Assembly: GCA_963815505.1 (NCBI GenBank)
Contig: CAWFGU010000027.1
Coordinates: 1-64,000 of the forward strand
Source of the DNA: CAXBBB01 sp963815505
GTDB lineage: Bacteria > Bacteroidota > Rhodothermia > Rhodothermales > BA12
Direction of reading: 5' to 3'
Length of the DNA: 64,000 bases
Part shown: positions 12,759 through 24,714 of the stretch, one piece after another
Position numbering within the stretch: the stretch's first letter is position 1
Layout: each line of letters opens with the position of its first letter
Notes under the pieces: generated by a model
The model's database searches: none
What the model saw: only the letters and a program-made list of their open reading frames with translations
Told to the model about the DNA's origin: nothing
Made by a program: the position numbers and the translations under genes

Positions 12759-15311
12759 TCAGTCCGTCTCCAGGGCGCGCTCGATGAGCAGACTCAGGTG
12801 GTCGGCGTGGGCTGCGGTCTCGGCGTCGCCTGAGCGGCGGGCGTCAAGCATCGTGTCGATCTGGCGCAGGCCGCGCAGCGCTGCGCTCTGGGACAGCGTG
12901 TCGAAGCGGTTCTTGTCGTCGGCCACGATGCCGATCAGGCCTTCGACCATTGCGATCTGCAGGTTCTGACGGAACGTGTTGACCGGGCCGCTACGGTCGG
13001 CGTCGAAGCCAGCGGAGACGAGGTCGTCGACGATCTCGGTAAGCGTGTAGGTGTTACCATAGAGCCGGCTGTCGCTCACACGCTCGAGTGTGTTGGGGTG
13101 CAGCAGGTGGGCCAAGACGCCAGTCTGCATGCTGAGCACTTGGTCGTGCAGGCGCGGGTCTTCGGCGCGTGAGAAGAAGTTGTAGCCTCTGCGCTGCGGC
13201 TGGAGGGCAGCGACCAGAGCAGGGTCCATCTCGAACGCATCGGGCGCGAACAGCTGATTGGTAAGCACCTGCATGGCGCGGCGCTGCATCGCCTCTGGGA
13301 CGGGCGTGTAGGGCTGCGTTGCGCCGGGCTGGCCGACGAACGACCGGTCGACGTAGACGCCGCCGATGTAGCGGCTCACGACGTCGACTTGGCCTCGAAT
13401 CTGACCCATCAGGACACCGTAGTTGCGGCGCAGTTCTTCGTAGCTCTGGCCCTGACGTTCGGATGCGTAGTCGTCCATCAGGTCGCCCATCAACTCTTCG
13501 ACCAGTGCAAATCGGCCCTCGGCGTAGGCGATCGCATCGCTCGACAGGTCGTTGACCATCACGCGCGGGTCGATGGCTTTTCCGGGCGAGCGCATGTCGT
13601 CGGCGTCGTTGCCAAACGCGAGGTTGGGTTCGGTCGAGCGGGCGAGGAGGGCGGTGCGCTCCTGGTCCGACATCGTCTGGTAGCCGAAGCGGATCGCCCA
13701 CGTGTCGTAGGGACCGGGGCGCGTCGTCCAATACTCGCCCTGCTCGACGCCCGGTGGGGCGACGTTGGCGGCCGGATAGTCCATTACCGACCCGATCAGG
13801 CCGACGCGACGCGTCAGGTCGGCGTCGTGGATCTCGTCGGGGCCGTGCATCTGGCTGGCGCGCATGTTGTGGTTGAGGCCCAGTGTGTGGCCGATCTCGT
13901 GGAGCACGAGGAAATGAAGGAATTCTTCGACGTACGCCTCGTCGGCCATCGATCCGGGCTGGCGGGCGTCAACGGTCATCTGGGCGAGCGCGTTCTCTCC
14001 GGCGACGGCGCGCAACATGGCGCATTCCCAAGGTGCGTGGCCGTGCTCACCACCGTTCCACTCAGGTGAGAAGGCGTCGTCGAAGAGGTCGGCGGCGCGC
14101 TTGGCGCTGGCGAGCGAGCCGTACTCGAGCATGATGTCCGAGCCGATAATCTCGCCCGTGCGCGGATCGACGTACGACGGTCCGTAGCCGCCGAACGGAG
14201 GCGTGGGGCTGCTCGTCCAGCGGATGACGTTGTAGCGCAGGTCTCCGGCCTCCCAGTCGGTATCGTCGGGCTGCTGCTCGATGACGACGGCGTTGGAGAA
14301 TCCGGCCTGCTCGAACGCCAGGTTCCACTGCAGCGCTGCCCGGCGGACCACGTCGCGGTACTCGGTCGGCGTCGTGTTTTCCATCCAGAACGTGATCGGC
14401 GTCACGGGGTCGCTTACGGTGGCCGACGGGTCACGCTTGACCAACCGCCAGCGGTGGACCATGTCGCGGTAGGGCGTCACGCTGGCGCTCGTCAGGTCGG
14501 TGCGCTCGGTCGTGAAGTAGCCCACGCGTGGGTCGTCCATCAGCGGCACCATCGGGCTAGCGGGGAGGGCGGCGAACGAGTGCTGAACCGAGATTGTCGT
14601 GCTCCGGGCGTCGCTAACTTCAGACCCGCCTGGGTTGAGCGCGTCGGGGTTGTCGTAGACGTATTCGACGACGACATCGGTGTTTTCGGGATAGGCCCGC
14701 AGATGGGCGACTTTGGTTTTTTCTTTGGACAAACGGCCCAGGCGAAACGCGGTCGGCGGCGTGCCGGGTGCCGACGGCGACTGGACGCGCGACAGGTCTT
14801 CGGTCAGAAAAAGGCCGTCGGCGTCGATCAGGATGCCGGTCGAGTCCTCGGCGACGATCTTCTGGACGGCTAGGATCGACTCGCTCATGTTAGCCTCTGC
14901 GGCGCGGCTGACGGCGTTGTCTGCGTCGAAGTAGAAGCGGTCGTTCTCGGCCACGAACTCGACGCGGTCGAAGAAGCGGCGGATCGTGACGACGCGGTTG
15001 TCGCGGTACTGTCCGCGAAACGCACCCGCGCGCGGCACGCCGTCCGTAACGTGGACGACGTAGATGAACTGCTGGCCGATCTGGTCTGGCTCGATCAGCA
15101 TGTGCAAGCCGCCACTCGTCGAGTCGCGGTAGAGCGTCAGCAAGCCCTCGTGAGCGACAGCACCCTTGACGGCGTCGGCGACCGATTTGGTCTTGTTCGA
15201 CGATGTGGACGGCGGAGCGGGAGCGGTCGCTGCGTCGGGGCGCGATCCGGCACATCCGGCGAGGAGGACGGCGGCGGCGAGGACGAGGGGGCGGAGAGCA
15301 GTCACGGGCAC
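12759..15311 (-). CDS. Lipoprotein zinc metalloprotease (DUF5117/DUF4953-type)
   Basis: This 850-residue exported protein has a lipoprotein signal (LVLAAAVLLAGCAG, lipid-anchored Cys at about 20). Residues 55-380 resemble the DUF5117/DUF5118 domains that precede the protease in this family (LLTLYRDSTSGGLHMLIEPDQIGQQF). The zinc site is FLVLHEIGHTLGLNHNMRAS (HExxHxxGxxHN), followed by a Met-turn-like SVMDYPAANV. About 250 residues of helical DUF4953-like C-terminus follow. It probably acts in the periplasm or on the outer membrane; the substrate is unknown. The start is GTG at 15311. It is divergent from acnA. Confidence 0.9.
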   Translation of the reverse strand: MPVTALRPLVLAAAVLLAGCAGSRPDAATAPAPPSTSSNKTKSVADAVKGAVAHEGLLTLYRDSTSGGLHMLIEPDQIGQQFIYVVHVTDGVPRAGAFRGQYRDNRVVTIRRFFDRVEFVAENDRFYFDADNAVSRAAEANMSESILAVQKIVAEDSTGILIDADGLFLTEDLSRVQSPSAPGTPPTAFRLGRLSKEKTKVAHLRAYPENTDVVVEYVYDNPDALNPGGSEVSDARSTTISVQHSFAALPASPMVPLMDDPRVGYFTTERTDLTSASVTPYRDMVHRWRLVKRDPSATVSDPVTPITFWMENTTPTEYRDVVRRAALQWNLAFEQAGFSNAVVIEQQPDDTDWEAGDLRYNVIRWTSSPTPPFGGYGPSYVDPRTGEIIGSDIMLEYGSLASAKRAADLFDDAFSPEWNGGEHGHAPWECAMLRAVAGENALAQMTVDARQPGSMADEAYVEEFLHFLVLHEIGHTLGLNHNMRASQMHGPDEIHDADLTRRVGLIGSVMDYPAANVAPPGVEQGEYWTTRPGPYDTWAIRFGYQTMSDQERTALLARSTEPNLAFGNDADDMRSPGKAIDPRVMVNDLSSDAIAYAEGRFALVEELMGDLMDDYASERQGQSYEELRRNYGVLMGQIRGQVDVVSRYIGGVYVDRSFVGQPGATQPYTPVPEAMQRRAMQVLTNQLFAPDAFEMDPALVAALQPQRRGYNFFSRAEDPRLHDQVLSMQTGVLAHLLHPNTLERVSDSRLYGNTYTLTEIVDDLVSAGFDADRSGPVNTFRQNLQIAMVEGLIGIVADDKNRFDTLSQSAALRGLRQIDTMLDARRSGDAETAAHADHLSLLIERALETD

Positions 15312-15510
15312 GAGTCGGGTAGAGGAGTCGTAGCATACGAACGCGGGTGGCCTGCTCCGTAACGACGTGCCGTTTTTTTAGCACCCGTCGCACTCACGTC
15401 CAAGCGCACGGCTGCCGGTTCGTGCAGACTGAACCCGCGCCGGACCCGTCGCGCGCGCTGATCGTTAGCGGTCTGCTACAATCGACCTCATTTTTCGACT
15501 CTCGCTCTTT

Positions 15511-18247
<2,737 letters not shown>

Positions 18248-18378
18248 TCGGCCTGCTCGATAACCAGAGCGCCGCGTTTCCGGTTTGGAGGCGCGGCGCT
18301 TCGTCGTTCAGGCTGAGCGACGTTATGTATAGCGTCGCTACGGTATAGGCGGCTAGCCTCCGCAATATCCCATCTTCT

Positions 18379-19000
18379 ATGTCTCAGAATCCGCTCAACG
18401 CTGCTCGCTTCGTCTTGTCGGCTCCGTCCTGGCAGACGCTTCCGCCGCCCGAACGTCCCGAGGTCGCCTTTCTGGGGCGTTCGAACGTCGGCAAGAGTTC
18501 GCTGCTCAACGCGCTGACCGACCGCAAGCAACTCGCGCTCACGTCGGGGACACCGGGCAAGACGCGGGCGTTCAACTTCTTCGACGTGAGCGGACGGTTC
18601 TACCTCGTCGACATTCCCGGCTACGGCTACGCCAAGGTGAGCAAGACCGAGCGGGCGCACTGGGCGGCCTTGATCGAGCGCTACGCCGTCGAGCGGTCGA
18701 GTCTTGCGCCTGCTGTTGCACCTCGTCGACAGCCGCCATCCGCCGACGGCCATCGACCGCGAGGTGTTCGCCGCGCTCAAAGGGTCGCACGTGCCCAACG
18801 TGATCGTGCTGACCAAGTCGGACAAGCTGGGCACCAACGCGCGCGCCAAGAGCGTGAAGCTGGCGCGTCAGGCCGTCGAGGAGAGCGGGAGGGAAGTGCC
18901 CATCATCCTGACGAGCGCCCAGACCAAACGCGGCATGGACGAACTCCACCAGTGGATCGCCGACACGACGGCGGGGGGCGATCTGGAGGCGGGCGCGTGA
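18379..19000 (+). CDS. engB: Ribosome biogenesis GTPase EngB/YsxC (frameshifted as read)
   Basis: This small TRAFAC GTPase, about 206 residues when joined, is needed for large ribosomal subunit assembly. G1 is FLGRSNVGKSSLLNAL, the switch region is SGTPGKTRAFNFF, G3 is LVDIPGYGYAKVSK, G4 is VLTKSDKLG and G5 is ILTSAQTKRG. An extra T near 18704 (ERSSL, then RLLLHLVDSRHPPT) moves the C-terminal half into another frame. The gene is essential in many bacteria, so the lesion is probably artefactual. It is convergent with the M28 peptidase gene, 7 bp away. Confidence 0.93.
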
Positions 19001-19007
19001 CGCCCGA

Positions 19008-20300
19008 CTAGTGACCCAAATCGTGCAGCAGGGCGAGCGCCAAGCGGTAAACGTCCGAGAAATCGTCCCACTCCAGCGTCTCGGGCACGTCTCCGGTGCT
19101 GTGGTAAGGCTGCGTGCCGCCCGACGTGAGCAGGTAGAGACCGGGTGTACCGCCGTTCAAGAACGGAAAATGGTCCGAGTTGGCGCGGTTGGGTCGCGGC
19201 GTGATCGGACCGACGCCCAGGCTATCGGCGAGCGATTGGGCGCGGGCGAAGAGACCGGGAAAGTCCGAACCGCCGAACGCGAGCAAGCCGTTTTCGCCCG
19301 AGGCGACCATGTCGAAGTTGAGGACAGCGGCGAGCGGTGCTCCGTCCATCGCATCGTGGAGCACATCGGCGCCTTTCAGCCCTTGCTCCTCGCCTCCGAC
19401 GGCAGCGAATAGCACGTCGCGCCTCGGTGGTTTGCTTGAGATGGACTTTGCCAGTGCCAACAGCAGCGCCGTTCCACTCGCGTTGTCGTTGGCGCCGCGA
19501 AAGATCACGCGCGACGAGTCGGACAGGTCGGCGAAGGATCCCAGGTGGTCGTAGTGTGCCAGCACCAGTAGCGGCGCGCCCTCGCCCGTTCCACGCACGC
19601 GCCCCACCACGTTGGATGCCTGCACGCCAGCGTTCGAGCGTGACCGGACGACGATGCGCGCCGAAGTCGCATCCAAAGGCCATGCCTCACGCCTGACCGT
19701 CAGCATCGGGATCGGCAGATCGAACGCCGCAGGTCCGTACATCACGTCATCGACCAGCACGACTACGGCCTTTGCCCCCGACCGCGCCAGCACGCTCGCC
19801 CGGGCTCCGGGGATCGTGACGGCGGCGGGCAGCATCTCGCGCATCGACTCGGGCACGTCGGCCGTGACGACGGCAATCTTACCCGACACCAACGCGCGCG
19901 CTTGGCTGGGATCGACGAGTCCGACCGTGCCGTCGCCCGCGTCTACGAATGCGCCCGACACGTCTGCTGCTGCCGATCCCGCATAGGGCAGTACGTCGAC
20001 GCCCATGCGGAGCGTGTCGGTGCCAACGATGAGTAGGGCGCCATCGATCAGGTCGGTTTCGAAGCCGAAGGGCTGGGCAAACGCGTCGCCCACCGGCTCG
20101 AGCCCGACAGCCGCCATGCGCCGCGCCACGAATGCGGCGGCTCGGGCGGCTCCATCGTCGGCATACCCCCGACCCGAAAATGCATCACTCGTCAGCGAGT
20201 CTACGTCGGCGCGAGCCTGGGAAAGCCAACCAGCTTCCTGAGCCGTCGCGGAAGAGACGAGGGCCAGCAGAGCCAGAGCGGTAAAGGCGAAACGGGGCAT
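19008..20300 (-). CDS. M28-family zinc aminopeptidase, secreted
   Basis: This 430-residue exported peptidase has a signal peptide (FAFTALALLALVSSATAQ). A PA-like insert (about 90-215) precedes the M28 catalytic core. Zinc ligands and catalytic residues are visible as LVLAHYDHLG, GANDNASGTALLL, AVGGEEQGLKG, LNFDMVAS and PYHSTGD. It probably trims N-terminal residues from peptides in the periplasm or outside the cell. ATG at 20300 (MPRFAF) is chosen because the signal peptide starts there; an upstream in-frame extension is not signal-like. Confidence 0.92.
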   Translation of the reverse strand: MPRFAFTALALLALVSSATAQEAGWLSQARADVDSLTSDAFSGRGYADDGAARAAAFVARRMAAVGLEPVGDAFAQPFGFETDLIDGALLIVGTDTLRMGVDVLPYAGSAAADVSGAFVDAGDGTVGLVDPSQARALVSGKIAVVTADVPESMREMLPAAVTIPGARASVLARSGAKAVVVLVDDVMYGPAAFDLPIPMLTVRREAWPLDATSARIVVRSRSNAGVQASNVVGRVRGTGEGAPLLVLAHYDHLGSFADLSDSSRVIFRGANDNASGTALLLALAKSISSKPPRRDVLFAAVGGEEQGLKGADVLHDAMDGAPLAAVLNFDMVASGENGLLAFGGSDFPGLFARAQSLADSLGVGPITPRPNRANSDHFPFLNGGTPGLYLLTSGGTQPYHSTGDVPETLEWDDFSDVYRLALALLHDLGH

Positions 20301-20358
20301 GGTGGGGCGGAAGCGGATGTACTTCAACGTACGCCGGGCGCCAACCAATGCCTCGCCC

Positions 20359-20868
20359 TCAGCCCTCCGGCTCGATCTCGATCAGCACAGCGCCCTTGGC
20401 CACTGCATCGCCTTCGCCGACGGCAATTCGCACGACCGTCCCGCCCGACGCCGCTTTGAGTTCGTTTTCCATCTTCATCGCCTCCAAGATCACCAGCCCC
20501 TGACCCGCTTCGACGGCGTCGCCTTCACTCACCAGCAGCGCCCGCACCAGCCCCGGCATCGGCGACTTCACCTCGCGCTCCGCCGCACCTGAAGCACCGC
20601 CGACGCCCAACTTTTCGAGCATCAAGCTCCGCGCATCCTGAACGCGCGCTTCGAAGCGGTGCCCATCGACGCGGAGTGTCAGCGCGTCGCCGTTGCGCGC
20701 CTCGACGGTAACCTCGTGCCGCACATGGCCGACCGTCAGTACGTAGTGATCCGGACCGGCAGGCGTGAGGGTGGGGGTGAAGTCGGCGTCGTTCAGCGTG
20801 AGGGTGTCGCCTTCGCGCGTGAGGTCGTGGGCGGTGTCGCCGAGCGTGACGCGGAGGGTGTCGGGCAT
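20359..20868 (-). CDS. Biotin carboxyl carrier protein of an acyl-CoA carboxylase
   Basis: The 169-residue protein ends in a biotinyl domain with the canonical LEAMKMENELKA (Lys carries biotin). The flanking beta segments VKSPMPGLVRALLVSEGDAVEAGQ and GTVVRIAVGEGDAVAKGAVLIEIE complete the fold. The first 80 residues form a beta-rich linker domain as in acetyl/propionyl-CoA carboxylase subunits. It shuttles carboxybiotin between carboxylase and transferase; those partners are not in the window. It lies downstream of dnaK on the same strand, behind the dnaK terminator. Confidence 0.88.
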   Translation of the reverse strand: MPDTLRVTLGDTAHDLTREGDTLTLNDADFTPTLTPAGPDHYVLTVGHVRHEVTVEARNGDALTLRVDGHRFEARVQDARSLMLEKLGVGGASGAAEREVKSPMPGLVRALLVSEGDAVEAGQGLVILEAMKMENELKAASGGTVVRIAVGEGDAVAKGAVLIEIEPEG

Positions 20869-20902
20869 AGAGAGGAGCGGTTGGGAAGCAAGGTAACAAA
20901 CG

Positions 20903-20938
20903 AAAAAACCTGCCAGGTCTCCAAGACCTGACAGGTTT
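20903..20938 (-). terminator. dnaK Rho-independent terminator
   Basis: A long near-perfect stem, AAACCTGxCAGGTCT/AGACCTGxCAGGTTT (20906-20938), is followed on the minus strand by a run of T. Palindromes of this CCTGTCAGGT type are frequent in Bacteroidota intergenic regions. Confidence 0.85.
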
Positions 20939-20961
20939 GTAGTCGCCGAAGCGATTTGGGT

Positions 20962-22893
20962 TTACTTCTCCTCGCCTTCGTCGACGACTTCGAAATCGGC
21001 GTCGATGGTCGAGCCGTCGTCAGCGGTCGCGTCTGCCGGTGCGCCGTCTCCGGTCGGGCTGGCTTCGGCGGCAGCGGCTTCCTGCTGCGCTTTGAGCATG
21101 TCCTCGCTGGCTTCGGCCCAAGCGGCGTTGAGCTGCTCGGTGGCGGACTCGACTTCGGTCGTCGGCGCGTCGGGGTTGTCGACTGCGGTTTGCAGGCGCT
21201 CCTGAGCGGCTTCGATCTTGGCGCGCTTCTCGGCGGGCAGCTTGTCGCCGTACTCGTCGAGGTTCTTCTGGGTCTGGAAGAGCAGCGTGCAGGCGCTGTT
21301 GGTCTTCTCGACCGACTCGCGCTTGCGCTTGTCCTCCTCGGAGTTCTCGCGTGCGGCCTGGCGCATTTTCTCGATCTCGGCGTCCGAGAGACCGCTAGAC
21401 GCTTCGATGCGGATCGACTGCTCCTTGCCCGTCGCCTTGTCCTTGGCTGACACGTTGAGGATGCCGTTGGCGTCGATGTCGAACGTGACTTCGACCTGGG
21501 GCAGGCCGCGCGGTGCGGGCGGGATGCCGTCGAGGTGGAATTTGCCGATCGTGCGGTTGTCCATCGCCATCGAGCGCTCGCCCTGCAAGACGTGGATCTC
21601 GACGCTGACGGCTGGTTGTCCGACGCCGTCGAGAACGTCTCGCTCTTGCGCGTCGGAATGGTCGTGTTCGAGGGGATGAGCGGAGTCATCACGCCACCCA
21701 GCGTTTCGATGCCAAGCGACAGCGGGGTCACGTCGAGCAGGAGCACGTCGGTCACGTCGCCCGAGAGGACACCGCCCTGGATGGCCGCGCCGACGGCGAC
21801 GACTTCGTCCGGGTTGACGCTGCGGTTGGGCTTCTTGCCGAAGAACTGCTCGACCGTCCGCTGAACCAGAGGCACGCGCGTCGAGCCGCCGACCATGATG
21901 ATCTCGTCGATGTCCGACTTGTTGAGCCCCGCGTCACGCAGCGCCTTCTCCATCGGTGGAATCGTGCGGCTGACCAGATCGTCGACGAGCTGCTCGAACT
22001 TGGCGCGCGTCAGGTCGAGCGTCAGGTGCTTAGGACCTTCGCTCGTCGCCGTGATGAACGGCAGGTTGACCGTCGTCTGAGCGCTGGAGGACAGTTCGAT
22101 CTTGGCTTTCTCGGCAGCTTCCTTCAAGCGCTGCAGAGCCATCGGGTCGTTGCGCAGAGTCGACGCTTTCCTGCTTCTTGAACTCATCGGCGATGTAGTC
22201 GATCAAGATCTGGTCGAAGTCGTCGCCGCCGAGGTGCGTGTCTCCGTTGGTCGATTTGACCTCGAAGACGCCATCGCCCAGCTCGAGAACCGAGATGTCG
22301 TAGGTGCCGCCGCCCAGGTCGTAGACCGCGATCTTCTGCTCGATGTCCTTCTTGTCGAGGCCGTACGCGAGGGCCGCCGCCGTTGGCTCGTTGATGATGC
22401 GGCGCACTTCGAGTCCGGCAATCTTACCGGCTTCCTGCGTGGCTTTGCGCTGCGCGTCGTTGAAGTAGGCCGGAACCGTGACGACAGCCTCGGTCACTTT
22501 TTCGCCCAGGTAGTCTTCGGCCGTCTGCTTCAAGCGCTGCAAGATCATCGCCGAGATCTCCTGCGGCGTGTACATCTTTCCGTCAATCTGGACGCGGGCG
22601 GTTCCGCCGTCGCCCGACTGCACGTCATAGGGGACCGTCTTGAGTTCGCTGCCGACTTCGTCGAACTGGCGGCCCATGAAGCGCTTGATCGAGAAGAGCG
22701 TGTTGCCCGGGTTGGTGATAGCCTGGCGCTTGGCCGGTGCGCCGACGAGGCGCTCGCCGTCCTTCTTGAATGCGACGATCGAGGGGGTCGTGCGACCGCC
22801 TTCGGGATTGGGAATGACGACAGGTTCGGAGCCTTCCATGACCGATACGACCGAGTTGGTCGTTCCTAAGTCGATGCCTATGATTTTGCCCAT
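20962..22893 (-). CDS. dnaK: Molecular chaperone DnaK (two frameshifts as read)
   Basis: This is Hsp70, an ATP-dependent chaperone, about 640 residues when joined. The start is MGKIIGIDLGTTNSVVSVME. Signature motifs are IAVYDLGGGTYDISVLE, DIDEIIMVGGSTRVPLVQ, and the substrate-binding domain SMAMDNRTIGKFHLDGIPPA with VTFDIDANGILNVSAKDKAT. An extra base at about 22158 (EFKKQESVD, then LRNDPMALQRLKEAAE) and a one-base loss near 21618 (ASDNQP, then VSVEIHVLQGE) split it into three frames. The C-terminal tail is acidic (DADFEVVDEGEEK). DnaK is normally indispensable, so the indels are probably assembly errors. A minus-strand TTGACA with a CGCCTTTG box about 19 bp on is a weak promoter candidate. 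Confidence 0.95.
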
Positions 22894-23119
22894 GAGGGGA
22901 GAGGGATTGGGTAAGAGAGAGTCTTGCGTAATCGGTCGCGAGCCAGAAAAGGGTAGTCCGGGTCGCGGTTCTGCGCCGTCGATTAGCAAAGGCGGTGCCG
23001 TCACCGCGATTCGTGTCAACATGGCAGAGCGAATCGGGGCCGGATACGTGATTCGCACCCTCACCACGCACGCGCCGCCGAGTCGGCCTATTTTGCGCGT
23101 TCTCATCGACGCCTCCTCC

Positions 23120-23740
23120 ATGCGCCATCTGCCCAACGTCCTGACGATCCTGCGCGTCGTCGTGACACCGCTCGTCTTCTGGGCCGCGTGGAAGGGGTAC
23201 CTCGCTCGCGAGGACATCGGTTCGTTCGACCTGTCCAAGTTCTGGTGGACGAACATCGCCTTCACCACGTTCGTGGCCGCTGCAATCTCGGACTGGTGGG
23301 ACGGCTACCTCGCTCGCCGTCATGGGTCGAGCAGTAGGCTTGGCGCCTTCCTCGACCCACTCGCCGACAAAGTGCTCGTGCTGGGCACGTTCGCCGTTCT
23401 GTCGTGGCTGTATCCATCGCTCGTGCCGTGGTGGTGCGTTGCCCTGATCGCGCTGCGCGATGTGGGCGTGACAGCGCTGCGGAGCTGGGCCGAGGCGACC
23501 GGGAGGCACATCCAGACCAGTAGCGCGGCCAAGTGGAAGACGACGTTCCAGCTGACGTATCTGATCGCGATGCTCGTCTTCCTGTGGGCGCGCACGTGGA
23601 CTGGCTGGATGGCCGACCTCGCCGACGCTGTCCTGTTTTCCAACCCTGTTCCACTCGTCCTGCTGATCGCCGTCGTTGCCGTAACGCTGTGGACGGGCTG
23701 GCTCTACGTTCCCCGCTCTCCGTCGATTCCCCATGCCTAA
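23120..23740 (+). CDS. pgsA: CDP-diacylglycerol-glycerol-3-phosphate 3-phosphatidyltransferase
   Basis: This 206-residue membrane enzyme makes phosphatidylglycerophosphate for phosphatidylglycerol and cardiolipin. The CDP-alcohol phosphotransferase motif is complete: SDWWDGYLARRHGSSSRLGAFLDPLADK (D..DG..AR...G...D...D). There are about five membrane segments. ATG 23120 gives the typical N-terminus MRHLPNVLTILRVVVTPL. It overlaps pyrE by 8 nt. Confidence 0.93.
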   Translation: MRHLPNVLTILRVVVTPLVFWAAWKGYLAREDIGSFDLSKFWWTNIAFTTFVAAAISDWWDGYLARRHGSSSRLGAFLDPLADKVLVLGTFAVLSWLYPSLVPWWCVALIALRDVGVTALRSWAEATGRHIQTSSAAKWKTTFQLTYLIAMLVFLWARTWTGWMADLADAVLFSNPVPLVLLIAVVAVTLWTGWLYVPRSPSIPHA

Positions 23741-24359
23741 CCTCGCTGCCGCAATCGCCGACGATCTGCTGCGCATAGGCGCCGTCGCCTTGTCGCCTGA
23801 CGATCTCTTCACGTGGGCGAGCGGGATCCACTCGCCCATCTACTGCGACAACCGGCTGACGATGGCGCATCCCGCCGTCCGCGCGCGGATCCGCGATGGA
23901 TTTGCCGGGCGGATGCAAAGCCGAGGCTGGAGCCCCGAAGTCGTCGCAGGCACGGCGACGGCGGGCATTCCGCATGCCGCGTGGCTCTCCCATCTACTCG
24001 GTCTGCCGATGGCGTACGTCCGCGGATCCGCCAAGGCGCACGGCAAGACCAACCGCATCGAAGGCGTCGTCAAGCAAGGCCAACGGGTCGTGCTGATCGA
24101 GGACCTGATCTCGACCGGAGGCTCGTCCATCGCCGCAGCCCAGGCACTGCGCGACGCGGGCGCCGACGTGATCGGCGTGGCGGCGGTCTTTTCGTACGGC
24201 ATCCCCGGCGTCCACGAGCGCTTCGACGCCGCAGGACTTCCTCTCATCACCCTGACTACCGTAGACGCTCTGCTGGTTCGTGCCGTCGCCCAAGGCAAGC
24301 TGAGCGATGCCGGAGCCGACACCGTTCGCGCCTTTCGGGACGGACTTGCGGTGGGATGA
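23733..24359 (+). CDS. pyrE: Orotate phosphoribosyltransferase
   Basis: This 208-residue enzyme converts orotate and PRPP to OMP in pyrimidine synthesis. The PRPP-binding loop is VVLIEDLISTGGSS. Other hallmarks are TWASGIHSPIYCDNR, VAGTATAGIPHAAWL and YVRGSAKAHGKTNRIEG. It overlaps pgsA by 8 nt and the following Imm53-like start by 4 nt. Length and motifs are complete. Confidence 0.94.
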   Translation: MPNLAAAIADDLLRIGAVALSPDDLFTWASGIHSPIYCDNRLTMAHPAVRARIRDGFAGRMQSRGWSPEVVAGTATAGIPHAAWLSHLLGLPMAYVRGSAKAHGKTNRIEGVVKQGQRVVLIEDLISTGGSSIAAAQALRDAGADVIGVAAVFSYGIPGVHERFDAAGLPLITLTTVDALLVRAVAQGKLSDAGADTVRAFRDGLAVG

Positions 24360-24678
24360 GCACGCTCACCCAACTCGAAAATGATTCGAGTCGCTGCGCA
24401 CCGGCGATTGGGAGCACGGCCGTGGCATCTGAATCGAGACGCTCGACAGCCCCGATTGGGCAGGGAAGGTCGATCTGGCCTTCACCTACCCGGAGCAGGT
24501 GGCTTCCGAATCGATCAGCGATGTAGAGCCCGATACCGACTGGATGCACTGCGAAGTGATGGAGCATCAGGTCCGAGGAGCGGGAAGACCTCATCAACTC
24601 GAGCGCATCGTCCAACCCTTTCTCGACTGGGCCGAGGAGAACGACACGCCGGACAACTGGATCGACGTAGGGGAGTAA
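24356..24678 (+). pseudogene. Decayed Imm53-family immunity-protein gene
   Basis: Translation in two frames gives MSTLTQLEN, then FESLRTGDWEHGRGI, an in-frame TGA, then IETLDSPDWAGKVDLAFTYPE, DTDWMHCEVMEHQVRGAGRP and FLDWAEENDTPDNWIDVGE. DWEHGxGIxIETLDxPxW and the DWxHCxV phrase are typical of Imm53 immunity proteins of polymorphic toxin systems. It carries a frameshift near 24390 and the TGA (a CGA would fit). Unlike the housekeeping genes here it has a stop as well as an indel, so real decay is plausible. No toxin gene is nearby. Confidence 0.7.
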
Positions 24679-24714
24679 GCGAGCCGATCTCTTTCTCTTT
24701 GCCCGCATCAGACC

